From Stenotrophomonas maltophilia (GTDB lineage Bacteria; Pseudomonadota; Gammaproteobacteria; Xanthomonadales; Xanthomonadaceae), in assembly GCF_006974125.1 (NCBI RefSeq), contig NZ_CP037858.1, positions 3,410,001 through 3,474,000 on the forward strand: a stretch of DNA of 64,000 nt. The letters are read 5' to 3'. The translations under genes were made by a program, and so were the position numbers. A model generated the notes under the pieces. It did not search any database, was not told the DNA's origin, and saw only the letters and a program-made list of their open reading frames with translations. Numbering within the stretch: the stretch's first letter is position 1; each line of letters starts with the position of its first letter. Shown piece after piece: positions 52,968-60,463 of the stretch.

Positions 52968-52985
52968 GTTATATTATTCCATAAC
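52968..52985. promoter_or_regulatory. Second AT-rich inverted repeat in the receptor/MerC gap
   Basis: GTTAT-ATTATTCC-ATAAC, 25 bases upstream of the MerC-like start. TGTTATAT matches the left half of a Zur box; the right half is off by spacing. Confidence 0.5.
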
Positions 52986-53009
52986 GATTCGCCGACCCTG
53001 CTGGAAGTC

Positions 53010-53423
53010 ATGTCCCTGTCCTCACGCCTGCGCCACCTGCTCGACCGTTTCGGCGCCACTGGTTCGATGCTGTGCGCGGTGCATTGCGCGGTGATTCCGG
53101 TGCTGCTGGCCGCAGCGCCTTCGTTGGGCCTGTCGTTCTGGCTGAGCGACGGCGTGGAACAGGCGCTGGTGGTGTTCGTGACCCTGCTGGGGCTGTTCAG
53201 CCTGGTCTGGGGCTACCGTCGCCACGGCGCGCTGCGTGCGCTGGGCTTCCTGATTCCCGGCCTGGTCGCATTGTGGGCCGGCGTGCTGTACGACCCGTTG
53301 CACCACAATGCGGTGCCGCACGCGGTGGTGATGACCGTCGGCGGCCTGCTGGTGGGTGTGGCCCATCTGGTCAACCTGCGCCTCAACCACGGTCACGTGC
53401 ACGACGCCAGCTGCGCGCACTAG
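53010..53423 (+). CDS. MerC-domain membrane protein
   Basis: An inner-membrane protein of 137 residues with four helices. The MerC metal motif is in the first helix (GSMLCAVHCAVIPV, Cys-x3-Cys). It ends in a His-rich tail (LNHGHVHDASCAH). MerC proteins of mer operons import mercury, but chromosomal relatives beside Zur-type receptors may move zinc. The divergent ZnuD-like gene and the Zur-box-like sites between them support that reading. No other mer gene is present. I chose the ATG at 53010. Confidence 0.83.
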   Translation: MSLSSRLRHLLDRFGATGSMLCAVHCAVIPVLLAAAPSLGLSFWLSDGVEQALVVFVTLLGLFSLVWGYRRHGALRALGFLIPGLVALWAGVLYDPLHHNAVPHAVVMTVGGLLVGVAHLVNLRLNHGHVHDASCAH

Positions 53424-53533
53424 GCGCTCCGTGATAGGATTTTCGATCGTGCGCGGGGGCGCCCAGCAAGGCGGCCCCGCCGAACCCGTGTCAGTACGGG
53501 GTAACCAGATTTCACATTTGAGGAGTTGAAGAC

Positions 53534-53713
53534 ATGGGTAAGGGTGACCGCAAGACCGCCAAGGGCAAGCGCTACAACGCCAGCTACGGCAACGCCCGTT
53601 CGCACACCGCGAGCAAGGTCGCCGTAGGCGCCGCTGCTCCGGTTGCCAAGAAGACCGTGGCCAAGGCTCCGGCGAAGAAGGCTGTGGCGAAGAAGGCCGT
53701 CGCCAAGGCCTGA
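53534..53713 (+). CDS. 30S ribosomal protein THX, with a Lys/Ala-rich tail
   Basis: A protein of 59 residues. Residues 1-23 (MGKGDRKTAKGKRYNASYGN) match the bacterial THX family, a small basic subunit of the 30S ribosome. The remaining 35 residues form a Lys/Ala/Val repeat (AKKTVAKAPAKKAVAKKAVA) like a histone H1 tail, not part of the core THX fold. AGGAG lies about nine bases before the ATG. A very strong terminator follows, so it is a highly expressed single-gene unit. The tail may bind RNA or DNA. Confidence 0.88.
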   Translation: MGKGDRKTAKGKRYNASYGNARSHTASKVAVGAAAPVAKKTVAKAPAKKAVAKKAVAKA

Positions 53714-53737
53714 TCCGGCCGAACGACCGGTTCAAGG

Positions 53738-53768
53738 AAAAACGCGGCGCCTGGCGCCGCGTTTTTTT
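53738..53768 (+). terminator. Strong intrinsic terminator after THX gene
   Basis: AACGCGGCGC (53741-53750), loop CTG, GCGCCGCGTT (53754-53763), preceded by As and followed by TTTTT. The stem can extend through the A/T flanks. Confidence 0.92.
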
Positions 53769-53794
53769 ATGCGTGTCGTCCTGGCCGCCGCGTT

Positions 53795-53817
53795 CGCCGG
53801 GCATGGCCCGGCGCTAC
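53795..53817. repeat. SMAG-type palindrome after THX gene
   Basis: CGCCGGGCATGGCCCGGCG followed by CTAC. A looser relative (CGCCGGGTCATGCCCGAC) follows at 53832. Confidence 0.7.
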
Positions 53818-53864
53818 CCACATTGGCGCGGTAACGCCGGGTCATGCCCGACAGAGACATTCGA

Positions 53865-55115
53865 TCAGCGCAGGGTCTGCTTGAGCGTTTCCGGATTGCC
53901 GTCGTTCGGCGCGGCCGGCACCTGCAGCAGGTGGGCCAGCAGCGGGTAGACGTCGACATTGTCGAAGCCATCGATCACCAGGCCCTGGCGGAACGACGGG
54001 CCACCGGCCACGAACACCGCACGCATGGACGGCAGCGCGTTGTCGTAGCCATGAGAACCCCGGTCCTGCTTGGCGCGCTTGGCGATCTTTTCGCGGTGCA
54101 GTGCATCCCAGCCTTCATCCATGGCGCAGACGATGGCCGGAACCCGCGGGTGCGTGCCGTAGTGCCAGCGCGGTGGCAGGTTTTCTTTCTTCCAGCATTC
54201 GTAATGCGCATGGCGGCCGAGCAGGGCGCGCTCGGCCTCTGCTTGGCGGCCTGCGACCGGCGCGAAACCCACCGACTGGCCCTGGCTGACATTGCGCGCG
54301 ATGGCCGGATCGGCCATCGATTCGGTCGCGATCACGTGGCCATCGGCCACGCCGGCCATGCCATGGTCAGACACCACGATGACGTTGGTGGTCGCAGCCA
54401 GGCCGCGCTGTTGCAGTCCGTCGAGCACCTGGCCGACGATCTGGTCGGCGCGCACGATGGCGTCGGCGTACTGCTTCGACTCGGGGCCGTAGTTGTGACC
54501 GGCCTTGTCCACGTGTTCCATGTACAGCGTGGTGAGGCGCGGTGCATCAGCATCGGTCTGGGCCAGCCAGTCGAGCACGATGCCGGCGCGCTGCTCCAGC
54601 GGTTCCTTGCCGTCGTAGATGCGCCACTGGCTCGGGCGCACGCCGCGGATTTCCGATTCACTGCCCGGCCACGACGTGGTGGCCGAGCGGACGCCGGCGT
54701 TCTCGGCGCCGACCCAGATCGGTTCGCCGCCCCACCAGGCACTGGTGGTGACGGCCTCGCGGTTGCTCAGTTCGAAACGGCCCAGGGTTGCATCGTCCAT
54801 GCTGTTGTTGACGATGCCGTGGTGGTCCGGACGCAGGCCGGTGACGATGGTGTAATGGTTGGGGAAAGTCAGCGACGGATAGGACGGCGTCATCCAGCGC
54901 GCACGCACGCCTCCGTCGATCAGTCGCTGCAGGTTCGGAGTGAGCCCACGGTCCAGTGCATCGGCGCGTAGGCCATCGATGGAGATCAACAGCAGCTTGG
55001 GCGGCGCAGCCGAAGCGACGGGTGTGGGAACGGAGGCGGAAGGGGCGGGCGCGGTGGTGCAGGCGGCCAATGGCAGCAGCAGCGCCAGCGCGCAGGTCAG
55101 GCGTACGGAAGTCAT
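53865..55115 (-). CDS. Nucleotide pyrophosphatase/phosphodiesterase lipoprotein (NPP type)
   Basis: A protein of 416 residues of the alkaline-phosphatase superfamily, NPP branch. A lipoprotein signal (PLAAC, Cys19) anchors it to the membrane on the periplasmic side. The metal and catalytic set is ISIDGLRADAL (Asp47), YPSLTFPNHYT with the nucleophile Thr83, MEHVDKAGHNYG (Asp, His), VVSDHGM (Asp-His) and a late YGTHPRVPAIV (His). It matches the well-studied Xanthomonas NPP and would hydrolyse phosphodiester or pyrophosphate bonds. The ATG at 55115 is clear. The gene is monocistronic. Confidence 0.92.
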   Translation of the reverse strand: MTSVRLTCALALLLPLAACTTAPAPSASVPTPVASAAPPKLLLISIDGLRADALDRGLTPNLQRLIDGGVRARWMTPSYPSLTFPNHYTIVTGLRPDHHGIVNNSMDDATLGRFELSNREAVTTSAWWGGEPIWVGAENAGVRSATTSWPGSESEIRGVRPSQWRIYDGKEPLEQRAGIVLDWLAQTDADAPRLTTLYMEHVDKAGHNYGPESKQYADAIVRADQIVGQVLDGLQQRGLAATTNVIVVSDHGMAGVADGHVIATESMADPAIARNVSQGQSVGFAPVAGRQAEAERALLGRHAHYECWKKENLPPRWHYGTHPRVPAIVCAMDEGWDALHREKIAKRAKQDRGSHGYDNALPSMRAVFVAGGPSFRQGLVIDGFDNVDVYPLLAHLLQVPAAPNDGNPETLKQTLR

Positions 55116-55150
55116 CCACGCATGATAAGCCGGTGCAATGACGCGCCCAA

Positions 55151-55240
55151 GACACGGCGCGCTATCGCGCGCCGTGTCCGCGCATTTTTCCTTATCCCCG
55201 CGCCTGTCGGCGCGCCCCCTTCAACAAGACGGGGGCTTTT
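55151..55240 (+). ncRNA. Possible small RNA with three hairpins
   Basis: Three stems in 90 bases: GACACGGCGCGC/GCGCGCCGTGTC (55151-55178), CGCGCC/GGCGCG around 55199-55214, and GCCCCC/GGGGGC (55214-55236) followed by TTTT. The last pair is a plus-strand intrinsic terminator, yet no plus-strand gene precedes it. No confident promoter is visible, so this is a candidate only. Confidence 0.3.
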
Positions 55241-55265
55241 CTCCAGACATATTCCTGATGCTTCC

Positions 55266-55313
55266 ATCCACGCATGGCGTGGATCTACCGTGTTGACCAA
55301 GGTCGACACCTAC
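55266..55313. repeat. Two SMAG-type palindromes
   Basis: ATCCACGCATGGCGTGGAT-CTAC (55266-55288), then GTGTTGACCAAGGTCGACAC-CTAC (55290-55313). Confidence 0.75.
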
Positions 55314-55362
55314 CAACAGTTGCGCAGTGCACCACCCCGACAGATCGCAGGAATCTGTCGAA

Positions 55363-55464
55363 GGCGTGGTGGGGCCGGTTGCGGGGGTGTCCGCGGCATG
55401 GATGCCGCGGCCAAGCCCCCATGGACGGGTTTACGGCGTCCCCCGTAACCGGCCCCACCACGCC
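55363..55464. repeat. Long inverted repeat, about 100 bp
   Basis: Perfect 18-base ends (55363-55380 GGCGTGGTGGGGCCGGTT and 55447-55464), continued inward by GCGGGGG/CCCCCG with one mismatch. The centre holds a CCGCGGCATGGATGCCGCGG hairpin. A related GTGGTGGGTCCGGT segment occurs at 57666. Confidence 0.75.
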
Positions 55465-55540
55465 ATGCCTCGGAATGCTGCTGTTGCTTCGGCCGTTGCG
55501 GTTGCCTCTGCGGGTGCCGGGCGCAGCCCGGCCGGCCCTC

Positions 55541-56032
55541 TCAGGCGAACAGCGGGGCCTGGCGTTGTTCCAGCCGCAGCAGCGCGGCCTTGGTTTCCAG
55601 GCCGCCGCCGAATCCGGTGAGCGCGCCATTGCTGCCGATCACGCGATGGCAGGGCAGGATGATCGGCAGCGGGTTGCGGCCGTTCGCGGCGCCGACCGCG
55701 CGGGTCGCACTGGGCTGGCCGAGGTGCTGCGCCAGCTGCAGGTAGCTCCAGGTCTGGCCGAATGGGATCAGCGCCAGCGCCTGCCACACCCGCAGCTGGA
55801 ACGGCGTGCCGCGTGGCGCCAGTTCAAGGTCGAAGCTGCTGCGTTCGCCGTGCAGGAACTGCAGCAGCTGTTCGCGCGCTTCCGGCAGCGCATCCGGTGC
55901 GTAGTGCCAGTCATCGCGTCCGCGTGCCGGATGGCGGTTTTCGGGGAAAAGCACATGTGACAGGCCACGTTCGTCACCGGCGATGGTCAGCACACCGATC
56001 GGGCTGTCGAAACGATCGAACAACAGGGTCAT
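55541..56032 (-). CDS. ogt: Methylated-DNA-protein-cysteine methyltransferase
   Basis: A DNA-repair protein of 163 residues that takes alkyl groups from O6-alkylguanine onto its own cysteine. The active site is ILPCHRVIG. The helix-turn-helix region is FQLRVWQALALIPFGQTWSY, with the arginine finger in SATRAVGAANGRNP. The ATG at 56032 overlaps the stop of the Ada-AlkA gene (ATGA), so the pair forms an alkylation-repair operon. Length fits Ogt rather than a C-terminal Ada domain. Confidence 0.94.
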   Translation of the reverse strand: MTLLFDRFDSPIGVLTIAGDERGLSHVLFPENRHPARGRDDWHYAPDALPEAREQLLQFLHGERSSFDLELAPRGTPFQLRVWQALALIPFGQTWSYLQLAQHLGQPSATRAVGAANGRNPLPIILPCHRVIGSNGALTGFGGGLETKAALLRLEQRQAPLFA

Positions 56033-57507
56033 GTCGGTTCTCCAACGAAGGTTCCGGACAGGTGCCACAGGTGCAGCACGGCATAGGCGCGCCACGGGCG
56101 CCAGGGTTGCGAGCGTGCTTCGGTCGCGCGTTCGCTCAGGCGCTGGCCCTGCGCGTGGCCGAGGACCTGCTGCAGCACAAGATCACCGGCCGGGAATGCA
56201 TCGGGCTGGCCGAGTCCGCGCAGGGCGATGTACTGTGCGGTCCACGGGCCGATGCCGGGCAGTGCAACGCAGCGCGCAACAAACTCCTCCAGAGCCTGCC
56301 CGGGTTCGAAGTCCAGCTGGCCACTGGCACACGCAGCGGCCAGCGCACGCACGGTTGAGGCTCGGCTGCGCGGCAGGCCGATCGATTCCAGCGGCGCCTC
56401 GGCCAGTACCTCTGGTGCCGGAAACTGGCGATCGAACTCGGACGGCATGCCCGGCAGATGCGCACCGTACGCATCCACCAGACGCCGCGCAAAGGTAGTG
56501 GCGGCGGCGACGCTGACCTGTTGGCCGAGCACGGCGCGTACGCCGACCTCGAAGCCATCCCAGCCGCCCGGAACGCGCAGGCCTGGGCGTTCGGCGATGC
56601 CGCGCGCCAGCAGTGGTTCTTCGTCCAGGGCTGCGTGGACCTGCTGCAGATCGGCATCGAGGTCGAACACGCGACGCACGCGGCGCACGATGTCCGGGAT
56701 CAGGCGCGGATCCACCGCGCCCAGCTGCAGGCGCAGCTCCGGCCGTTTCGGGTCGGCGGTGACACGCAGCAGGGTGGGGCGCTCGGGTGTGCCCAGCACG
56801 CGCTGGTAGCTGTCCTCGCCGATCAGTTCGATGCCGGGCAGGCTGCGCTTGCGCAGGAACGCCAGCATGCGTGGGAAATCCAGCGGCGGGCGATACACCA
56901 GGCGCAGCACCAGGCCGCCATCATCGGCTGCCAACGGTTGATGCTGGCGGCGCAGCGCGGTCGGCGCCATGCCGCAGCCCTGCAGGAACGCGGTATTGAA
57001 ACGTCGCAGGCTGTTGTAGCCGGCGGCCAGCGCGACGTCGGTCACCGGCAGGGTGGTTTCGGTCAGCAGCTGCTTGGCCAGCAGCAGGCGGTGGGTGGCA
57101 TGGATCTGCCCGGGTGTGGCGCCGAGATGTTCGACGAACAGGCGCTGCAGCTGGCGCGCGCTGAGTCCAATCTTCTGCGCCAGGTCCGCTACCGGTTGCT
57201 CCTGCAGGAAGCCGCCGTGGATGATGGCCAAGGCGCGCTGTACGGTCTGCCCGGCGAGGGCCTGCTGGGCCTGTGGCGCCAGTTCCGGGCGGCAGCGCAG
57301 GCAAGGGCGGTAGCCGGCAGCGGCGGCCGCGGCCGCGGTCGGGTAGTAGGTGATGTTGCGTGGCTTCGGCGGTGGCGCCGGGCAGACAGGGCGGCAGTAG
57401 ATGCCGGTGCTGCGCACGGCGGTGAAGAACACGCCGTCGAAGCGTGCGTCGCGGGCCAGGCGGGCGCGGTCGCAGGCGGCGGTGTCGAGGGCGAGGGCGG
57501 TGTCCAT
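56029..57507 (-). CDS. Ada-AlkA fusion: methyl sensor, AraC regulator and 3-methyladenine glycosylase
   Basis: A protein of 492 residues joining three activities. Residues 1-80 are the Ada zinc domain that takes methyl groups from phosphotriesters (GVFFTAVRSTGIYCRPVCPA; CLRCRPE; four Cys). Residues about 85-185 are an AraC-type DNA-binding domain (LAQKIGLSARQLQRLFVEHL; VTDVALAAGYNSLRRFN). Residues about 195-490 are an AlkA glycosylase, with the helix-hairpin-helix LPGIGPWTAQYIALRG and the catalytic Asp in DAFPAGDL. It can sense alkylation, activate genes and excise damaged bases. The ogt gene overlaps its end. Confidence 0.95.
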   Translation of the reverse strand: MDTALALDTAACDRARLARDARFDGVFFTAVRSTGIYCRPVCPAPPPKPRNITYYPTAAAAAAAGYRPCLRCRPELAPQAQQALAGQTVQRALAIIHGGFLQEQPVADLAQKIGLSARQLQRLFVEHLGATPGQIHATHRLLLAKQLLTETTLPVTDVALAAGYNSLRRFNTAFLQGCGMAPTALRRQHQPLAADDGGLVLRLVYRPPLDFPRMLAFLRKRSLPGIELIGEDSYQRVLGTPERPTLLRVTADPKRPELRLQLGAVDPRLIPDIVRRVRRVFDLDADLQQVHAALDEEPLLARGIAERPGLRVPGGWDGFEVGVRAVLGQQVSVAAATTFARRLVDAYGAHLPGMPSEFDRQFPAPEVLAEAPLESIGLPRSRASTVRALAAACASGQLDFEPGQALEEFVARCVALPGIGPWTAQYIALRGLGQPDAFPAGDLVLQQVLGHAQGQRLSERATEARSQPWRPWRAYAVLHLWHLSGTFVGEPT

Positions 57508-57600
57508 GGCGCCAGTCTAGGCGTGTGCGGGTAGGGATACTCGCCACATTCGGACATGGATGCTGAAGGGGGACAGGCCGGGCTGCGCCCGGCACCCGCG

Positions 57601-57642
57601 GTAGTGCCGCCCGCTGGCCGGCAACAGCAACAGCAACAGCAG
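57601..57642. repeat. SMAG unit fused to a CAACAG microsatellite
   Basis: GTAGTGCCGCCCGCTGGCCG and onwards (57601-57623), followed by three and a half CAACAG units to 57642. Confidence 0.7.
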
Positions 57643-57738
57643 AAGCGGGATTCCTGTGGGATGGCGTGGTGGGTCCGGTGGCAGGGGACGCTGTGAACCC
57701 CCAGGCCGGCCCAGCCGCTGGCGGCTGGGCGTTCGGGC

Positions 57739-57763
57739 GCTTGCGAAGCAGTGCTTCGCAAGC
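57739..57763. repeat. 25-bp perfect odd palindrome
   Basis: GCTTGCGAAGCA, a single G, TGCTTCGCAAGC. It is isolated and has no T-tract, so it does not look like a terminator. Confidence 0.75.
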
Positions 57764-57866
57764 AAAGCGCCCTCACCCATGGGGGCTCGATGGCGCCATC
57801 CATGGCGCCAACGGTCCTGCCAGCCCACATCGCCCACCTCTGTCAGTTGGTCGCTGCAGTTGGTGG

Positions 57867-57922
57867 GTGCCGACCGTTGGTCGGCACGCTTTGCTGTTGG
57901 TAGGTGTCGACCTTGGTCGACA
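57867..57922. repeat. Two SMAG-type hairpins
   Basis: GTGCCGACC/GGTCGGCAC (57867-57887) and GTAG plus GTGTCGACC/GGTCGACAC (57900-57922). Confidence 0.7.
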
Positions 57923-58022
57923 CGCATTTCCCAAGGGTCAGAAGGGGTTCAGTGCCACGCGCTGAATGCGCGCCCCGGACGGGTAGACTGTGGCTCTTGC
58001 TCCCATGAATACCGGTTGCCCG

Positions 58023-59183
58023 ATGTCCGCCAAATTCCGCTGGTTGCCCCTGTTGTGCCTGGCCCTGGCGGGCTGCAGTCAGCTGGAAAATCCAGGCAAT
58101 GTGACCGCTGCCGACAAGGCAGCGCGGGCGCCGGCCAGCGATGGCGAGAACATGGTGTCGATCAATGCCGCCGATGCGCCGCCGCCGGCGCCGCCGCGCA
58201 GCCGGGCGGATCGGCCGTGGCCACAGGCGCAGCTGGAGAATGGCCGTGCCTGGGTCAGCTGCAGCACGGAATATGCTGGCGATGCCGGCGACGGCGTCGA
58301 GCTGGAGGGCCTGCAGCGCGAGCAGATCACCCAGGCCCTGGCGCCGTGCGCCGAACGTGGCCTGATGCGCGTGCGCTACGCCGGCAAGATCAATCCGGGC
58401 TTCGCCGAAATGATGTGGCGGTTGGCCGTGGTCGCTGACGATCAGAAGATCCACAAGCGCATCCTCGATCTGGATTCCAGCGGCGGCCAGGTGGAATCGG
58501 CGATCGTCGCCGGTGACAGCATCGGTGAATCCGGCTGGACCATCTGGGTGCGCGAAGGCTCGATCTGCCACAGCGCCTGCGTGTTCGTGCTGGCCGCCGG
58601 TGACAACCGCCTGCTGTCGGGCAAGGTCGGCATCCACCGCATGATGCGCATCAGTTCCAAGGCCACCTCGCGCGCGGAACTCAACCGCGAGCTGCACGAG
58701 GTCTACGACAACGTGAAGGACTACCTGCAGCGCAACGGCGTGGCGGTGGGCGTGGCCGACCTGATGATGACTGTGCCCAATCGCAGCCTGCGCCTGCTGA
58801 CGCCGGACGAGCTGCGCCAGTACGGCCTGGATGGCACCAACGCGGTGCAGGACGATCTGGAACGGATCAAGCAGATGCGCGCCTGTGGCGATGACTTCGT
58901 GCAGCGCAAGGACGCGTTCCTGATCGCCTTCGACCAGCAGTGCAAGCGCGAAGGCGCCGACATGGAATCGATCAACAGCTGCGGCCAAGCGTTGAAGCAG
59001 CGCTTCGGCTTCCCGGATGCGGTGTGCCCGGAAGAAAGCCCGCTGTCGGAGATCGATGTGGCAACGCTGCCACCGGCACCGTCGGAGCCGCCGCCGGTGG
59101 CCGAACAGGCGCCGGCAGACACCGGCACGCCCGCCGCGCAGGCCGATGCCGCAGCGGTGGAAGGCAGCGCCAACGCGCGCTGA
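58023..59183 (+). CDS. Lipoprotein with ClpP-like domain (COG3904 type)
   Basis: A protein of 386 residues. A lipoprotein signal (ALAGC, Cys18) sends it to the periplasmic side. Residues about 130-260 resemble the ClpP/crotonase-fold domain of COG3904 proteins: LDLDSSGGQVESAIVAGDSI, then GSICHSACVFVLAAGDNR, with Ser in SACV at the nucleophile-like position, and KVGIHRMM with His. Peptidase activity is plausible but not shown. The C-terminus is Pro/Ala-rich. The start may be ATG 58023 or ATG 58005; neither has a strong ribosome binding site. Confidence 0.78.
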   Translation: MSAKFRWLPLLCLALAGCSQLENPGNVTAADKAARAPASDGENMVSINAADAPPPAPPRSRADRPWPQAQLENGRAWVSCSTEYAGDAGDGVELEGLQREQITQALAPCAERGLMRVRYAGKINPGFAEMMWRLAVVADDQKIHKRILDLDSSGGQVESAIVAGDSIGESGWTIWVREGSICHSACVFVLAAGDNRLLSGKVGIHRMMRISSKATSRAELNRELHEVYDNVKDYLQRNGVAVGVADLMMTVPNRSLRLLTPDELRQYGLDGTNAVQDDLERIKQMRACGDDFVQRKDAFLIAFDQQCKREGADMESINSCGQALKQRFGFPDAVCPEESPLSEIDVATLPPAPSEPPPVAEQAPADTGTPAAQADAAAVEGSANAR

Positions 59184-59241
59184 CGGACGGCTCACCGTGC
59201 TGGCGTAGACTGCGGTTCTTTCCCGAGAACCGGCGGTGTTC

Positions 59242-59787
59242 ATGAAACGCGTGCTCCTACTGCTGTCCCTGATGCCCATGCTCGCGTTGGCGCAGACGCC
59301 TGCGCCCGCCACGCCCGCCCCGGCGCCCGCGCGCCCGGCACCGGCCTCGCCGTCGGCTGCAAAACCGGCCACCGCCGGTGCTCCGGCGTTGACCGCCGCG
59401 CAGCAGGCACAGGTGCAGAAACAGGATGCGGAAATGGGTGCGGCCGCAGTGAAGGCGGCGCAGCTGGTTGATGCCAATCGCGCCGGCGAGTTGTGGGATG
59501 GCGCTTCGGCCGTCGCGCGCCGTGCAGTACCGAAGGCCGCTTTCGTCAGCCAATTGACCGCCGAGCGCACGCGTCTGGGTGCGCTGGCCGGGCGTGGCCA
59601 GCCGACCATCACCCGGGTCAAGTACAGCGCCGGTGCCGCGGTGCCGGAAGGGCTGTACATCAACGTCAGCTTCCCGACCCGTTTCGCCAACAGCGCACAG
59701 CCGGTGCGCGAGCTGGTCTCGTTCCGTTTCGACGAGGACCAGGTGTGGCGCCTGGCCGGTTACAGCCTGCGTGCGTCGGCACCCTGA
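59242..59787 (+). CDS. DUF4019 domain exported protein
   Basis: A protein of 181 residues. Signal peptide to about 18 (MLALAQ), then a Pro/Ala-rich linker (about 20-50), then a DUF4019 domain: AAQLVDANRAGELWDGAS, TAERTRLGAL, and LYINVSFPTRFANS with LAGYSL at the end. The function of the domain is unknown. It lies 58 bases after the COG3904-like lipoprotein gene and is also exported, so the two may act together in the envelope. An alternative start is GTG 59236. Confidence 0.82.
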   Translation: MKRVLLLLSLMPMLALAQTPAPATPAPAPARPAPASPSAAKPATAGAPALTAAQQAQVQKQDAEMGAAAVKAAQLVDANRAGELWDGASAVARRAVPKAAFVSQLTAERTRLGALAGRGQPTITRVKYSAGAAVPEGLYINVSFPTRFANSAQPVRELVSFRFDEDQVWRLAGYSLRASAP

Positions 59788-59829
59788 GGGTCGTTAGCAG
59801 GTAATTCATTGGCGGAGCCATTTGCAGAG

Positions 59830-60246
59830 ATGCTTGGAAAAACAACGATGCAATATCATCTGACCGAGGGTCAGCTTAATGGTCCGGCTGCAGCTTCGGC
59901 TGTCGATGGTCTGTCAGCGCGTGTGGGAGTCGCGCTCCCTGAAAGTTACATTGAATTCTTCAAGGCCCACGATGGGGGTGAAGGATTCATCGGTGACAGC
60001 TATATTATTTTCTGGAGAGTCGAAGAGTTAGTCGATTTCAATCGTGAGTATGAGGTCGCGGCATATGCTCCGGGAATATTTTTGTTCGCTTCTAGTGGCG
60101 GGGGCGAGGGGTATGGGTTTGACACATTGGATGTGGCAATGCCGATTGTTCGGGTTCCTTTCATAGGTATGGACCGTCAGTATGCGATCTCGGTAGCGAG
60201 GGACATTCCCGATCTGTTTGCGCGGCTGGCAGAACAGGATGATTGA
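59830..60246 (+). CDS. SMI1/KNR4 (SUKH)-family protein
   Basis: A protein of 138 residues with the SUKH pattern: LSARVGVALPESYIEFFKAH, DGGEGFIG, then IFWRVEELVDFNREYEV and FLFASSGGGEGYGFD. Many bacterial SUKH proteins are immunity proteins against polymorphic nuclease toxins. No toxin gene lies next to it. Base composition from 59809 to 60421 is clearly AT-richer than the surroundings, which suggests transfer. The start may be ATG 59830, ATG 59848, or TTG 59809. The gene overlaps the next by eight bases. Confidence 0.83.
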   Translation: MLGKTTMQYHLTEGQLNGPAAASAVDGLSARVGVALPESYIEFFKAHDGGEGFIGDSYIIFWRVEELVDFNREYEVAAYAPGIFLFASSGGGEGYGFDTLDVAMPIVRVPFIGMDRQYAISVARDIPDLFARLAEQDD

Positions 60247-60421
60247 CTTGAATAAGTCTTCGCGTCCCAGTGGTATGGAGTTGTTCGAGATCAAGCCCGT
60301 TATGGTTGGTGGTGATCCAGCCTGTCCTGAGAATAAAGCGTGGTTGACGAGACAGCAGCACTTTGAGGCTGTGCGCTACTGGAATCGAGTTATCAGCAGT
60401 CTGCGTAATGAATCGAAGTAA
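60239..60421 (+). CDS. Small hypothetical protein paired with the SUKH gene
   Basis: A protein of 60 residues beginning MIDLNKSSRPSGMELFEIKP and containing KAWLTRQQHFEAVRYWN. Its ATG lies inside the last codons of the SUKH gene, so translation is probably coupled. I do not recognise a named family. The composition matches the AT-richer SUKH gene, not the core genome. It may be a second immunity-related protein; this is inference from position. Confidence 0.6.
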   Translation: MIDLNKSSRPSGMELFEIKPVMVGGDPACPENKAWLTRQQHFEAVRYWNRVISSLRNESK

Positions 60422-60463
60422 TTAAGGTTCCTCCGATCAACCTGTCGCCCCGTGGATGAGCAA

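Larger units (their letters stand above)
55116..55540. other. Gene-free interval dense with hairpins
   Basis: I see no protein gene. In order: a 12-base-arm hairpin (55151-55178), a hairpin and plus-strand terminator (55195-55240), two SMAG units (55266-55313), an 8-base-arm hairpin (CGACAGAT/ATCTGTCG, 55338-55360) and a long inverted repeat (55363-55464). The NPP promoter must lie at the left end. The terminator without an upstream gene raises the possibility of a small RNA. Confidence 0.55.
57508..58022. other. Gene-free interval with several intergenic repeats
   Basis: No protein gene is convincing here. It contains a SMAG unit (57601-57623), a CAACAG microsatellite (57622-57642), a GTGGTGGG-type repeat segment (from 57666) related to the one at 55363, a 25-base odd palindrome (57739-57763), repeated GGCGCCAT boxes (57790-57810) and two SMAG-type hairpins (57867-57922). 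Promoters of the Ada-AlkA gene (left) and the lipoprotein gene (right) must lie at its ends. Confidence 0.5.

Noticed and set aside
53010..53423. Mercury-resistance (mer) locus
   Set aside because: No merR, merT, merP or merA nearby; the MerC-like gene pairs with a zinc-type receptor.
57622..57642. CAACAG repeat as a possible CRISPR or phase-variable coding repeat
   Set aside because: Only about 3.5 units, no spacers, and not inside any gene.
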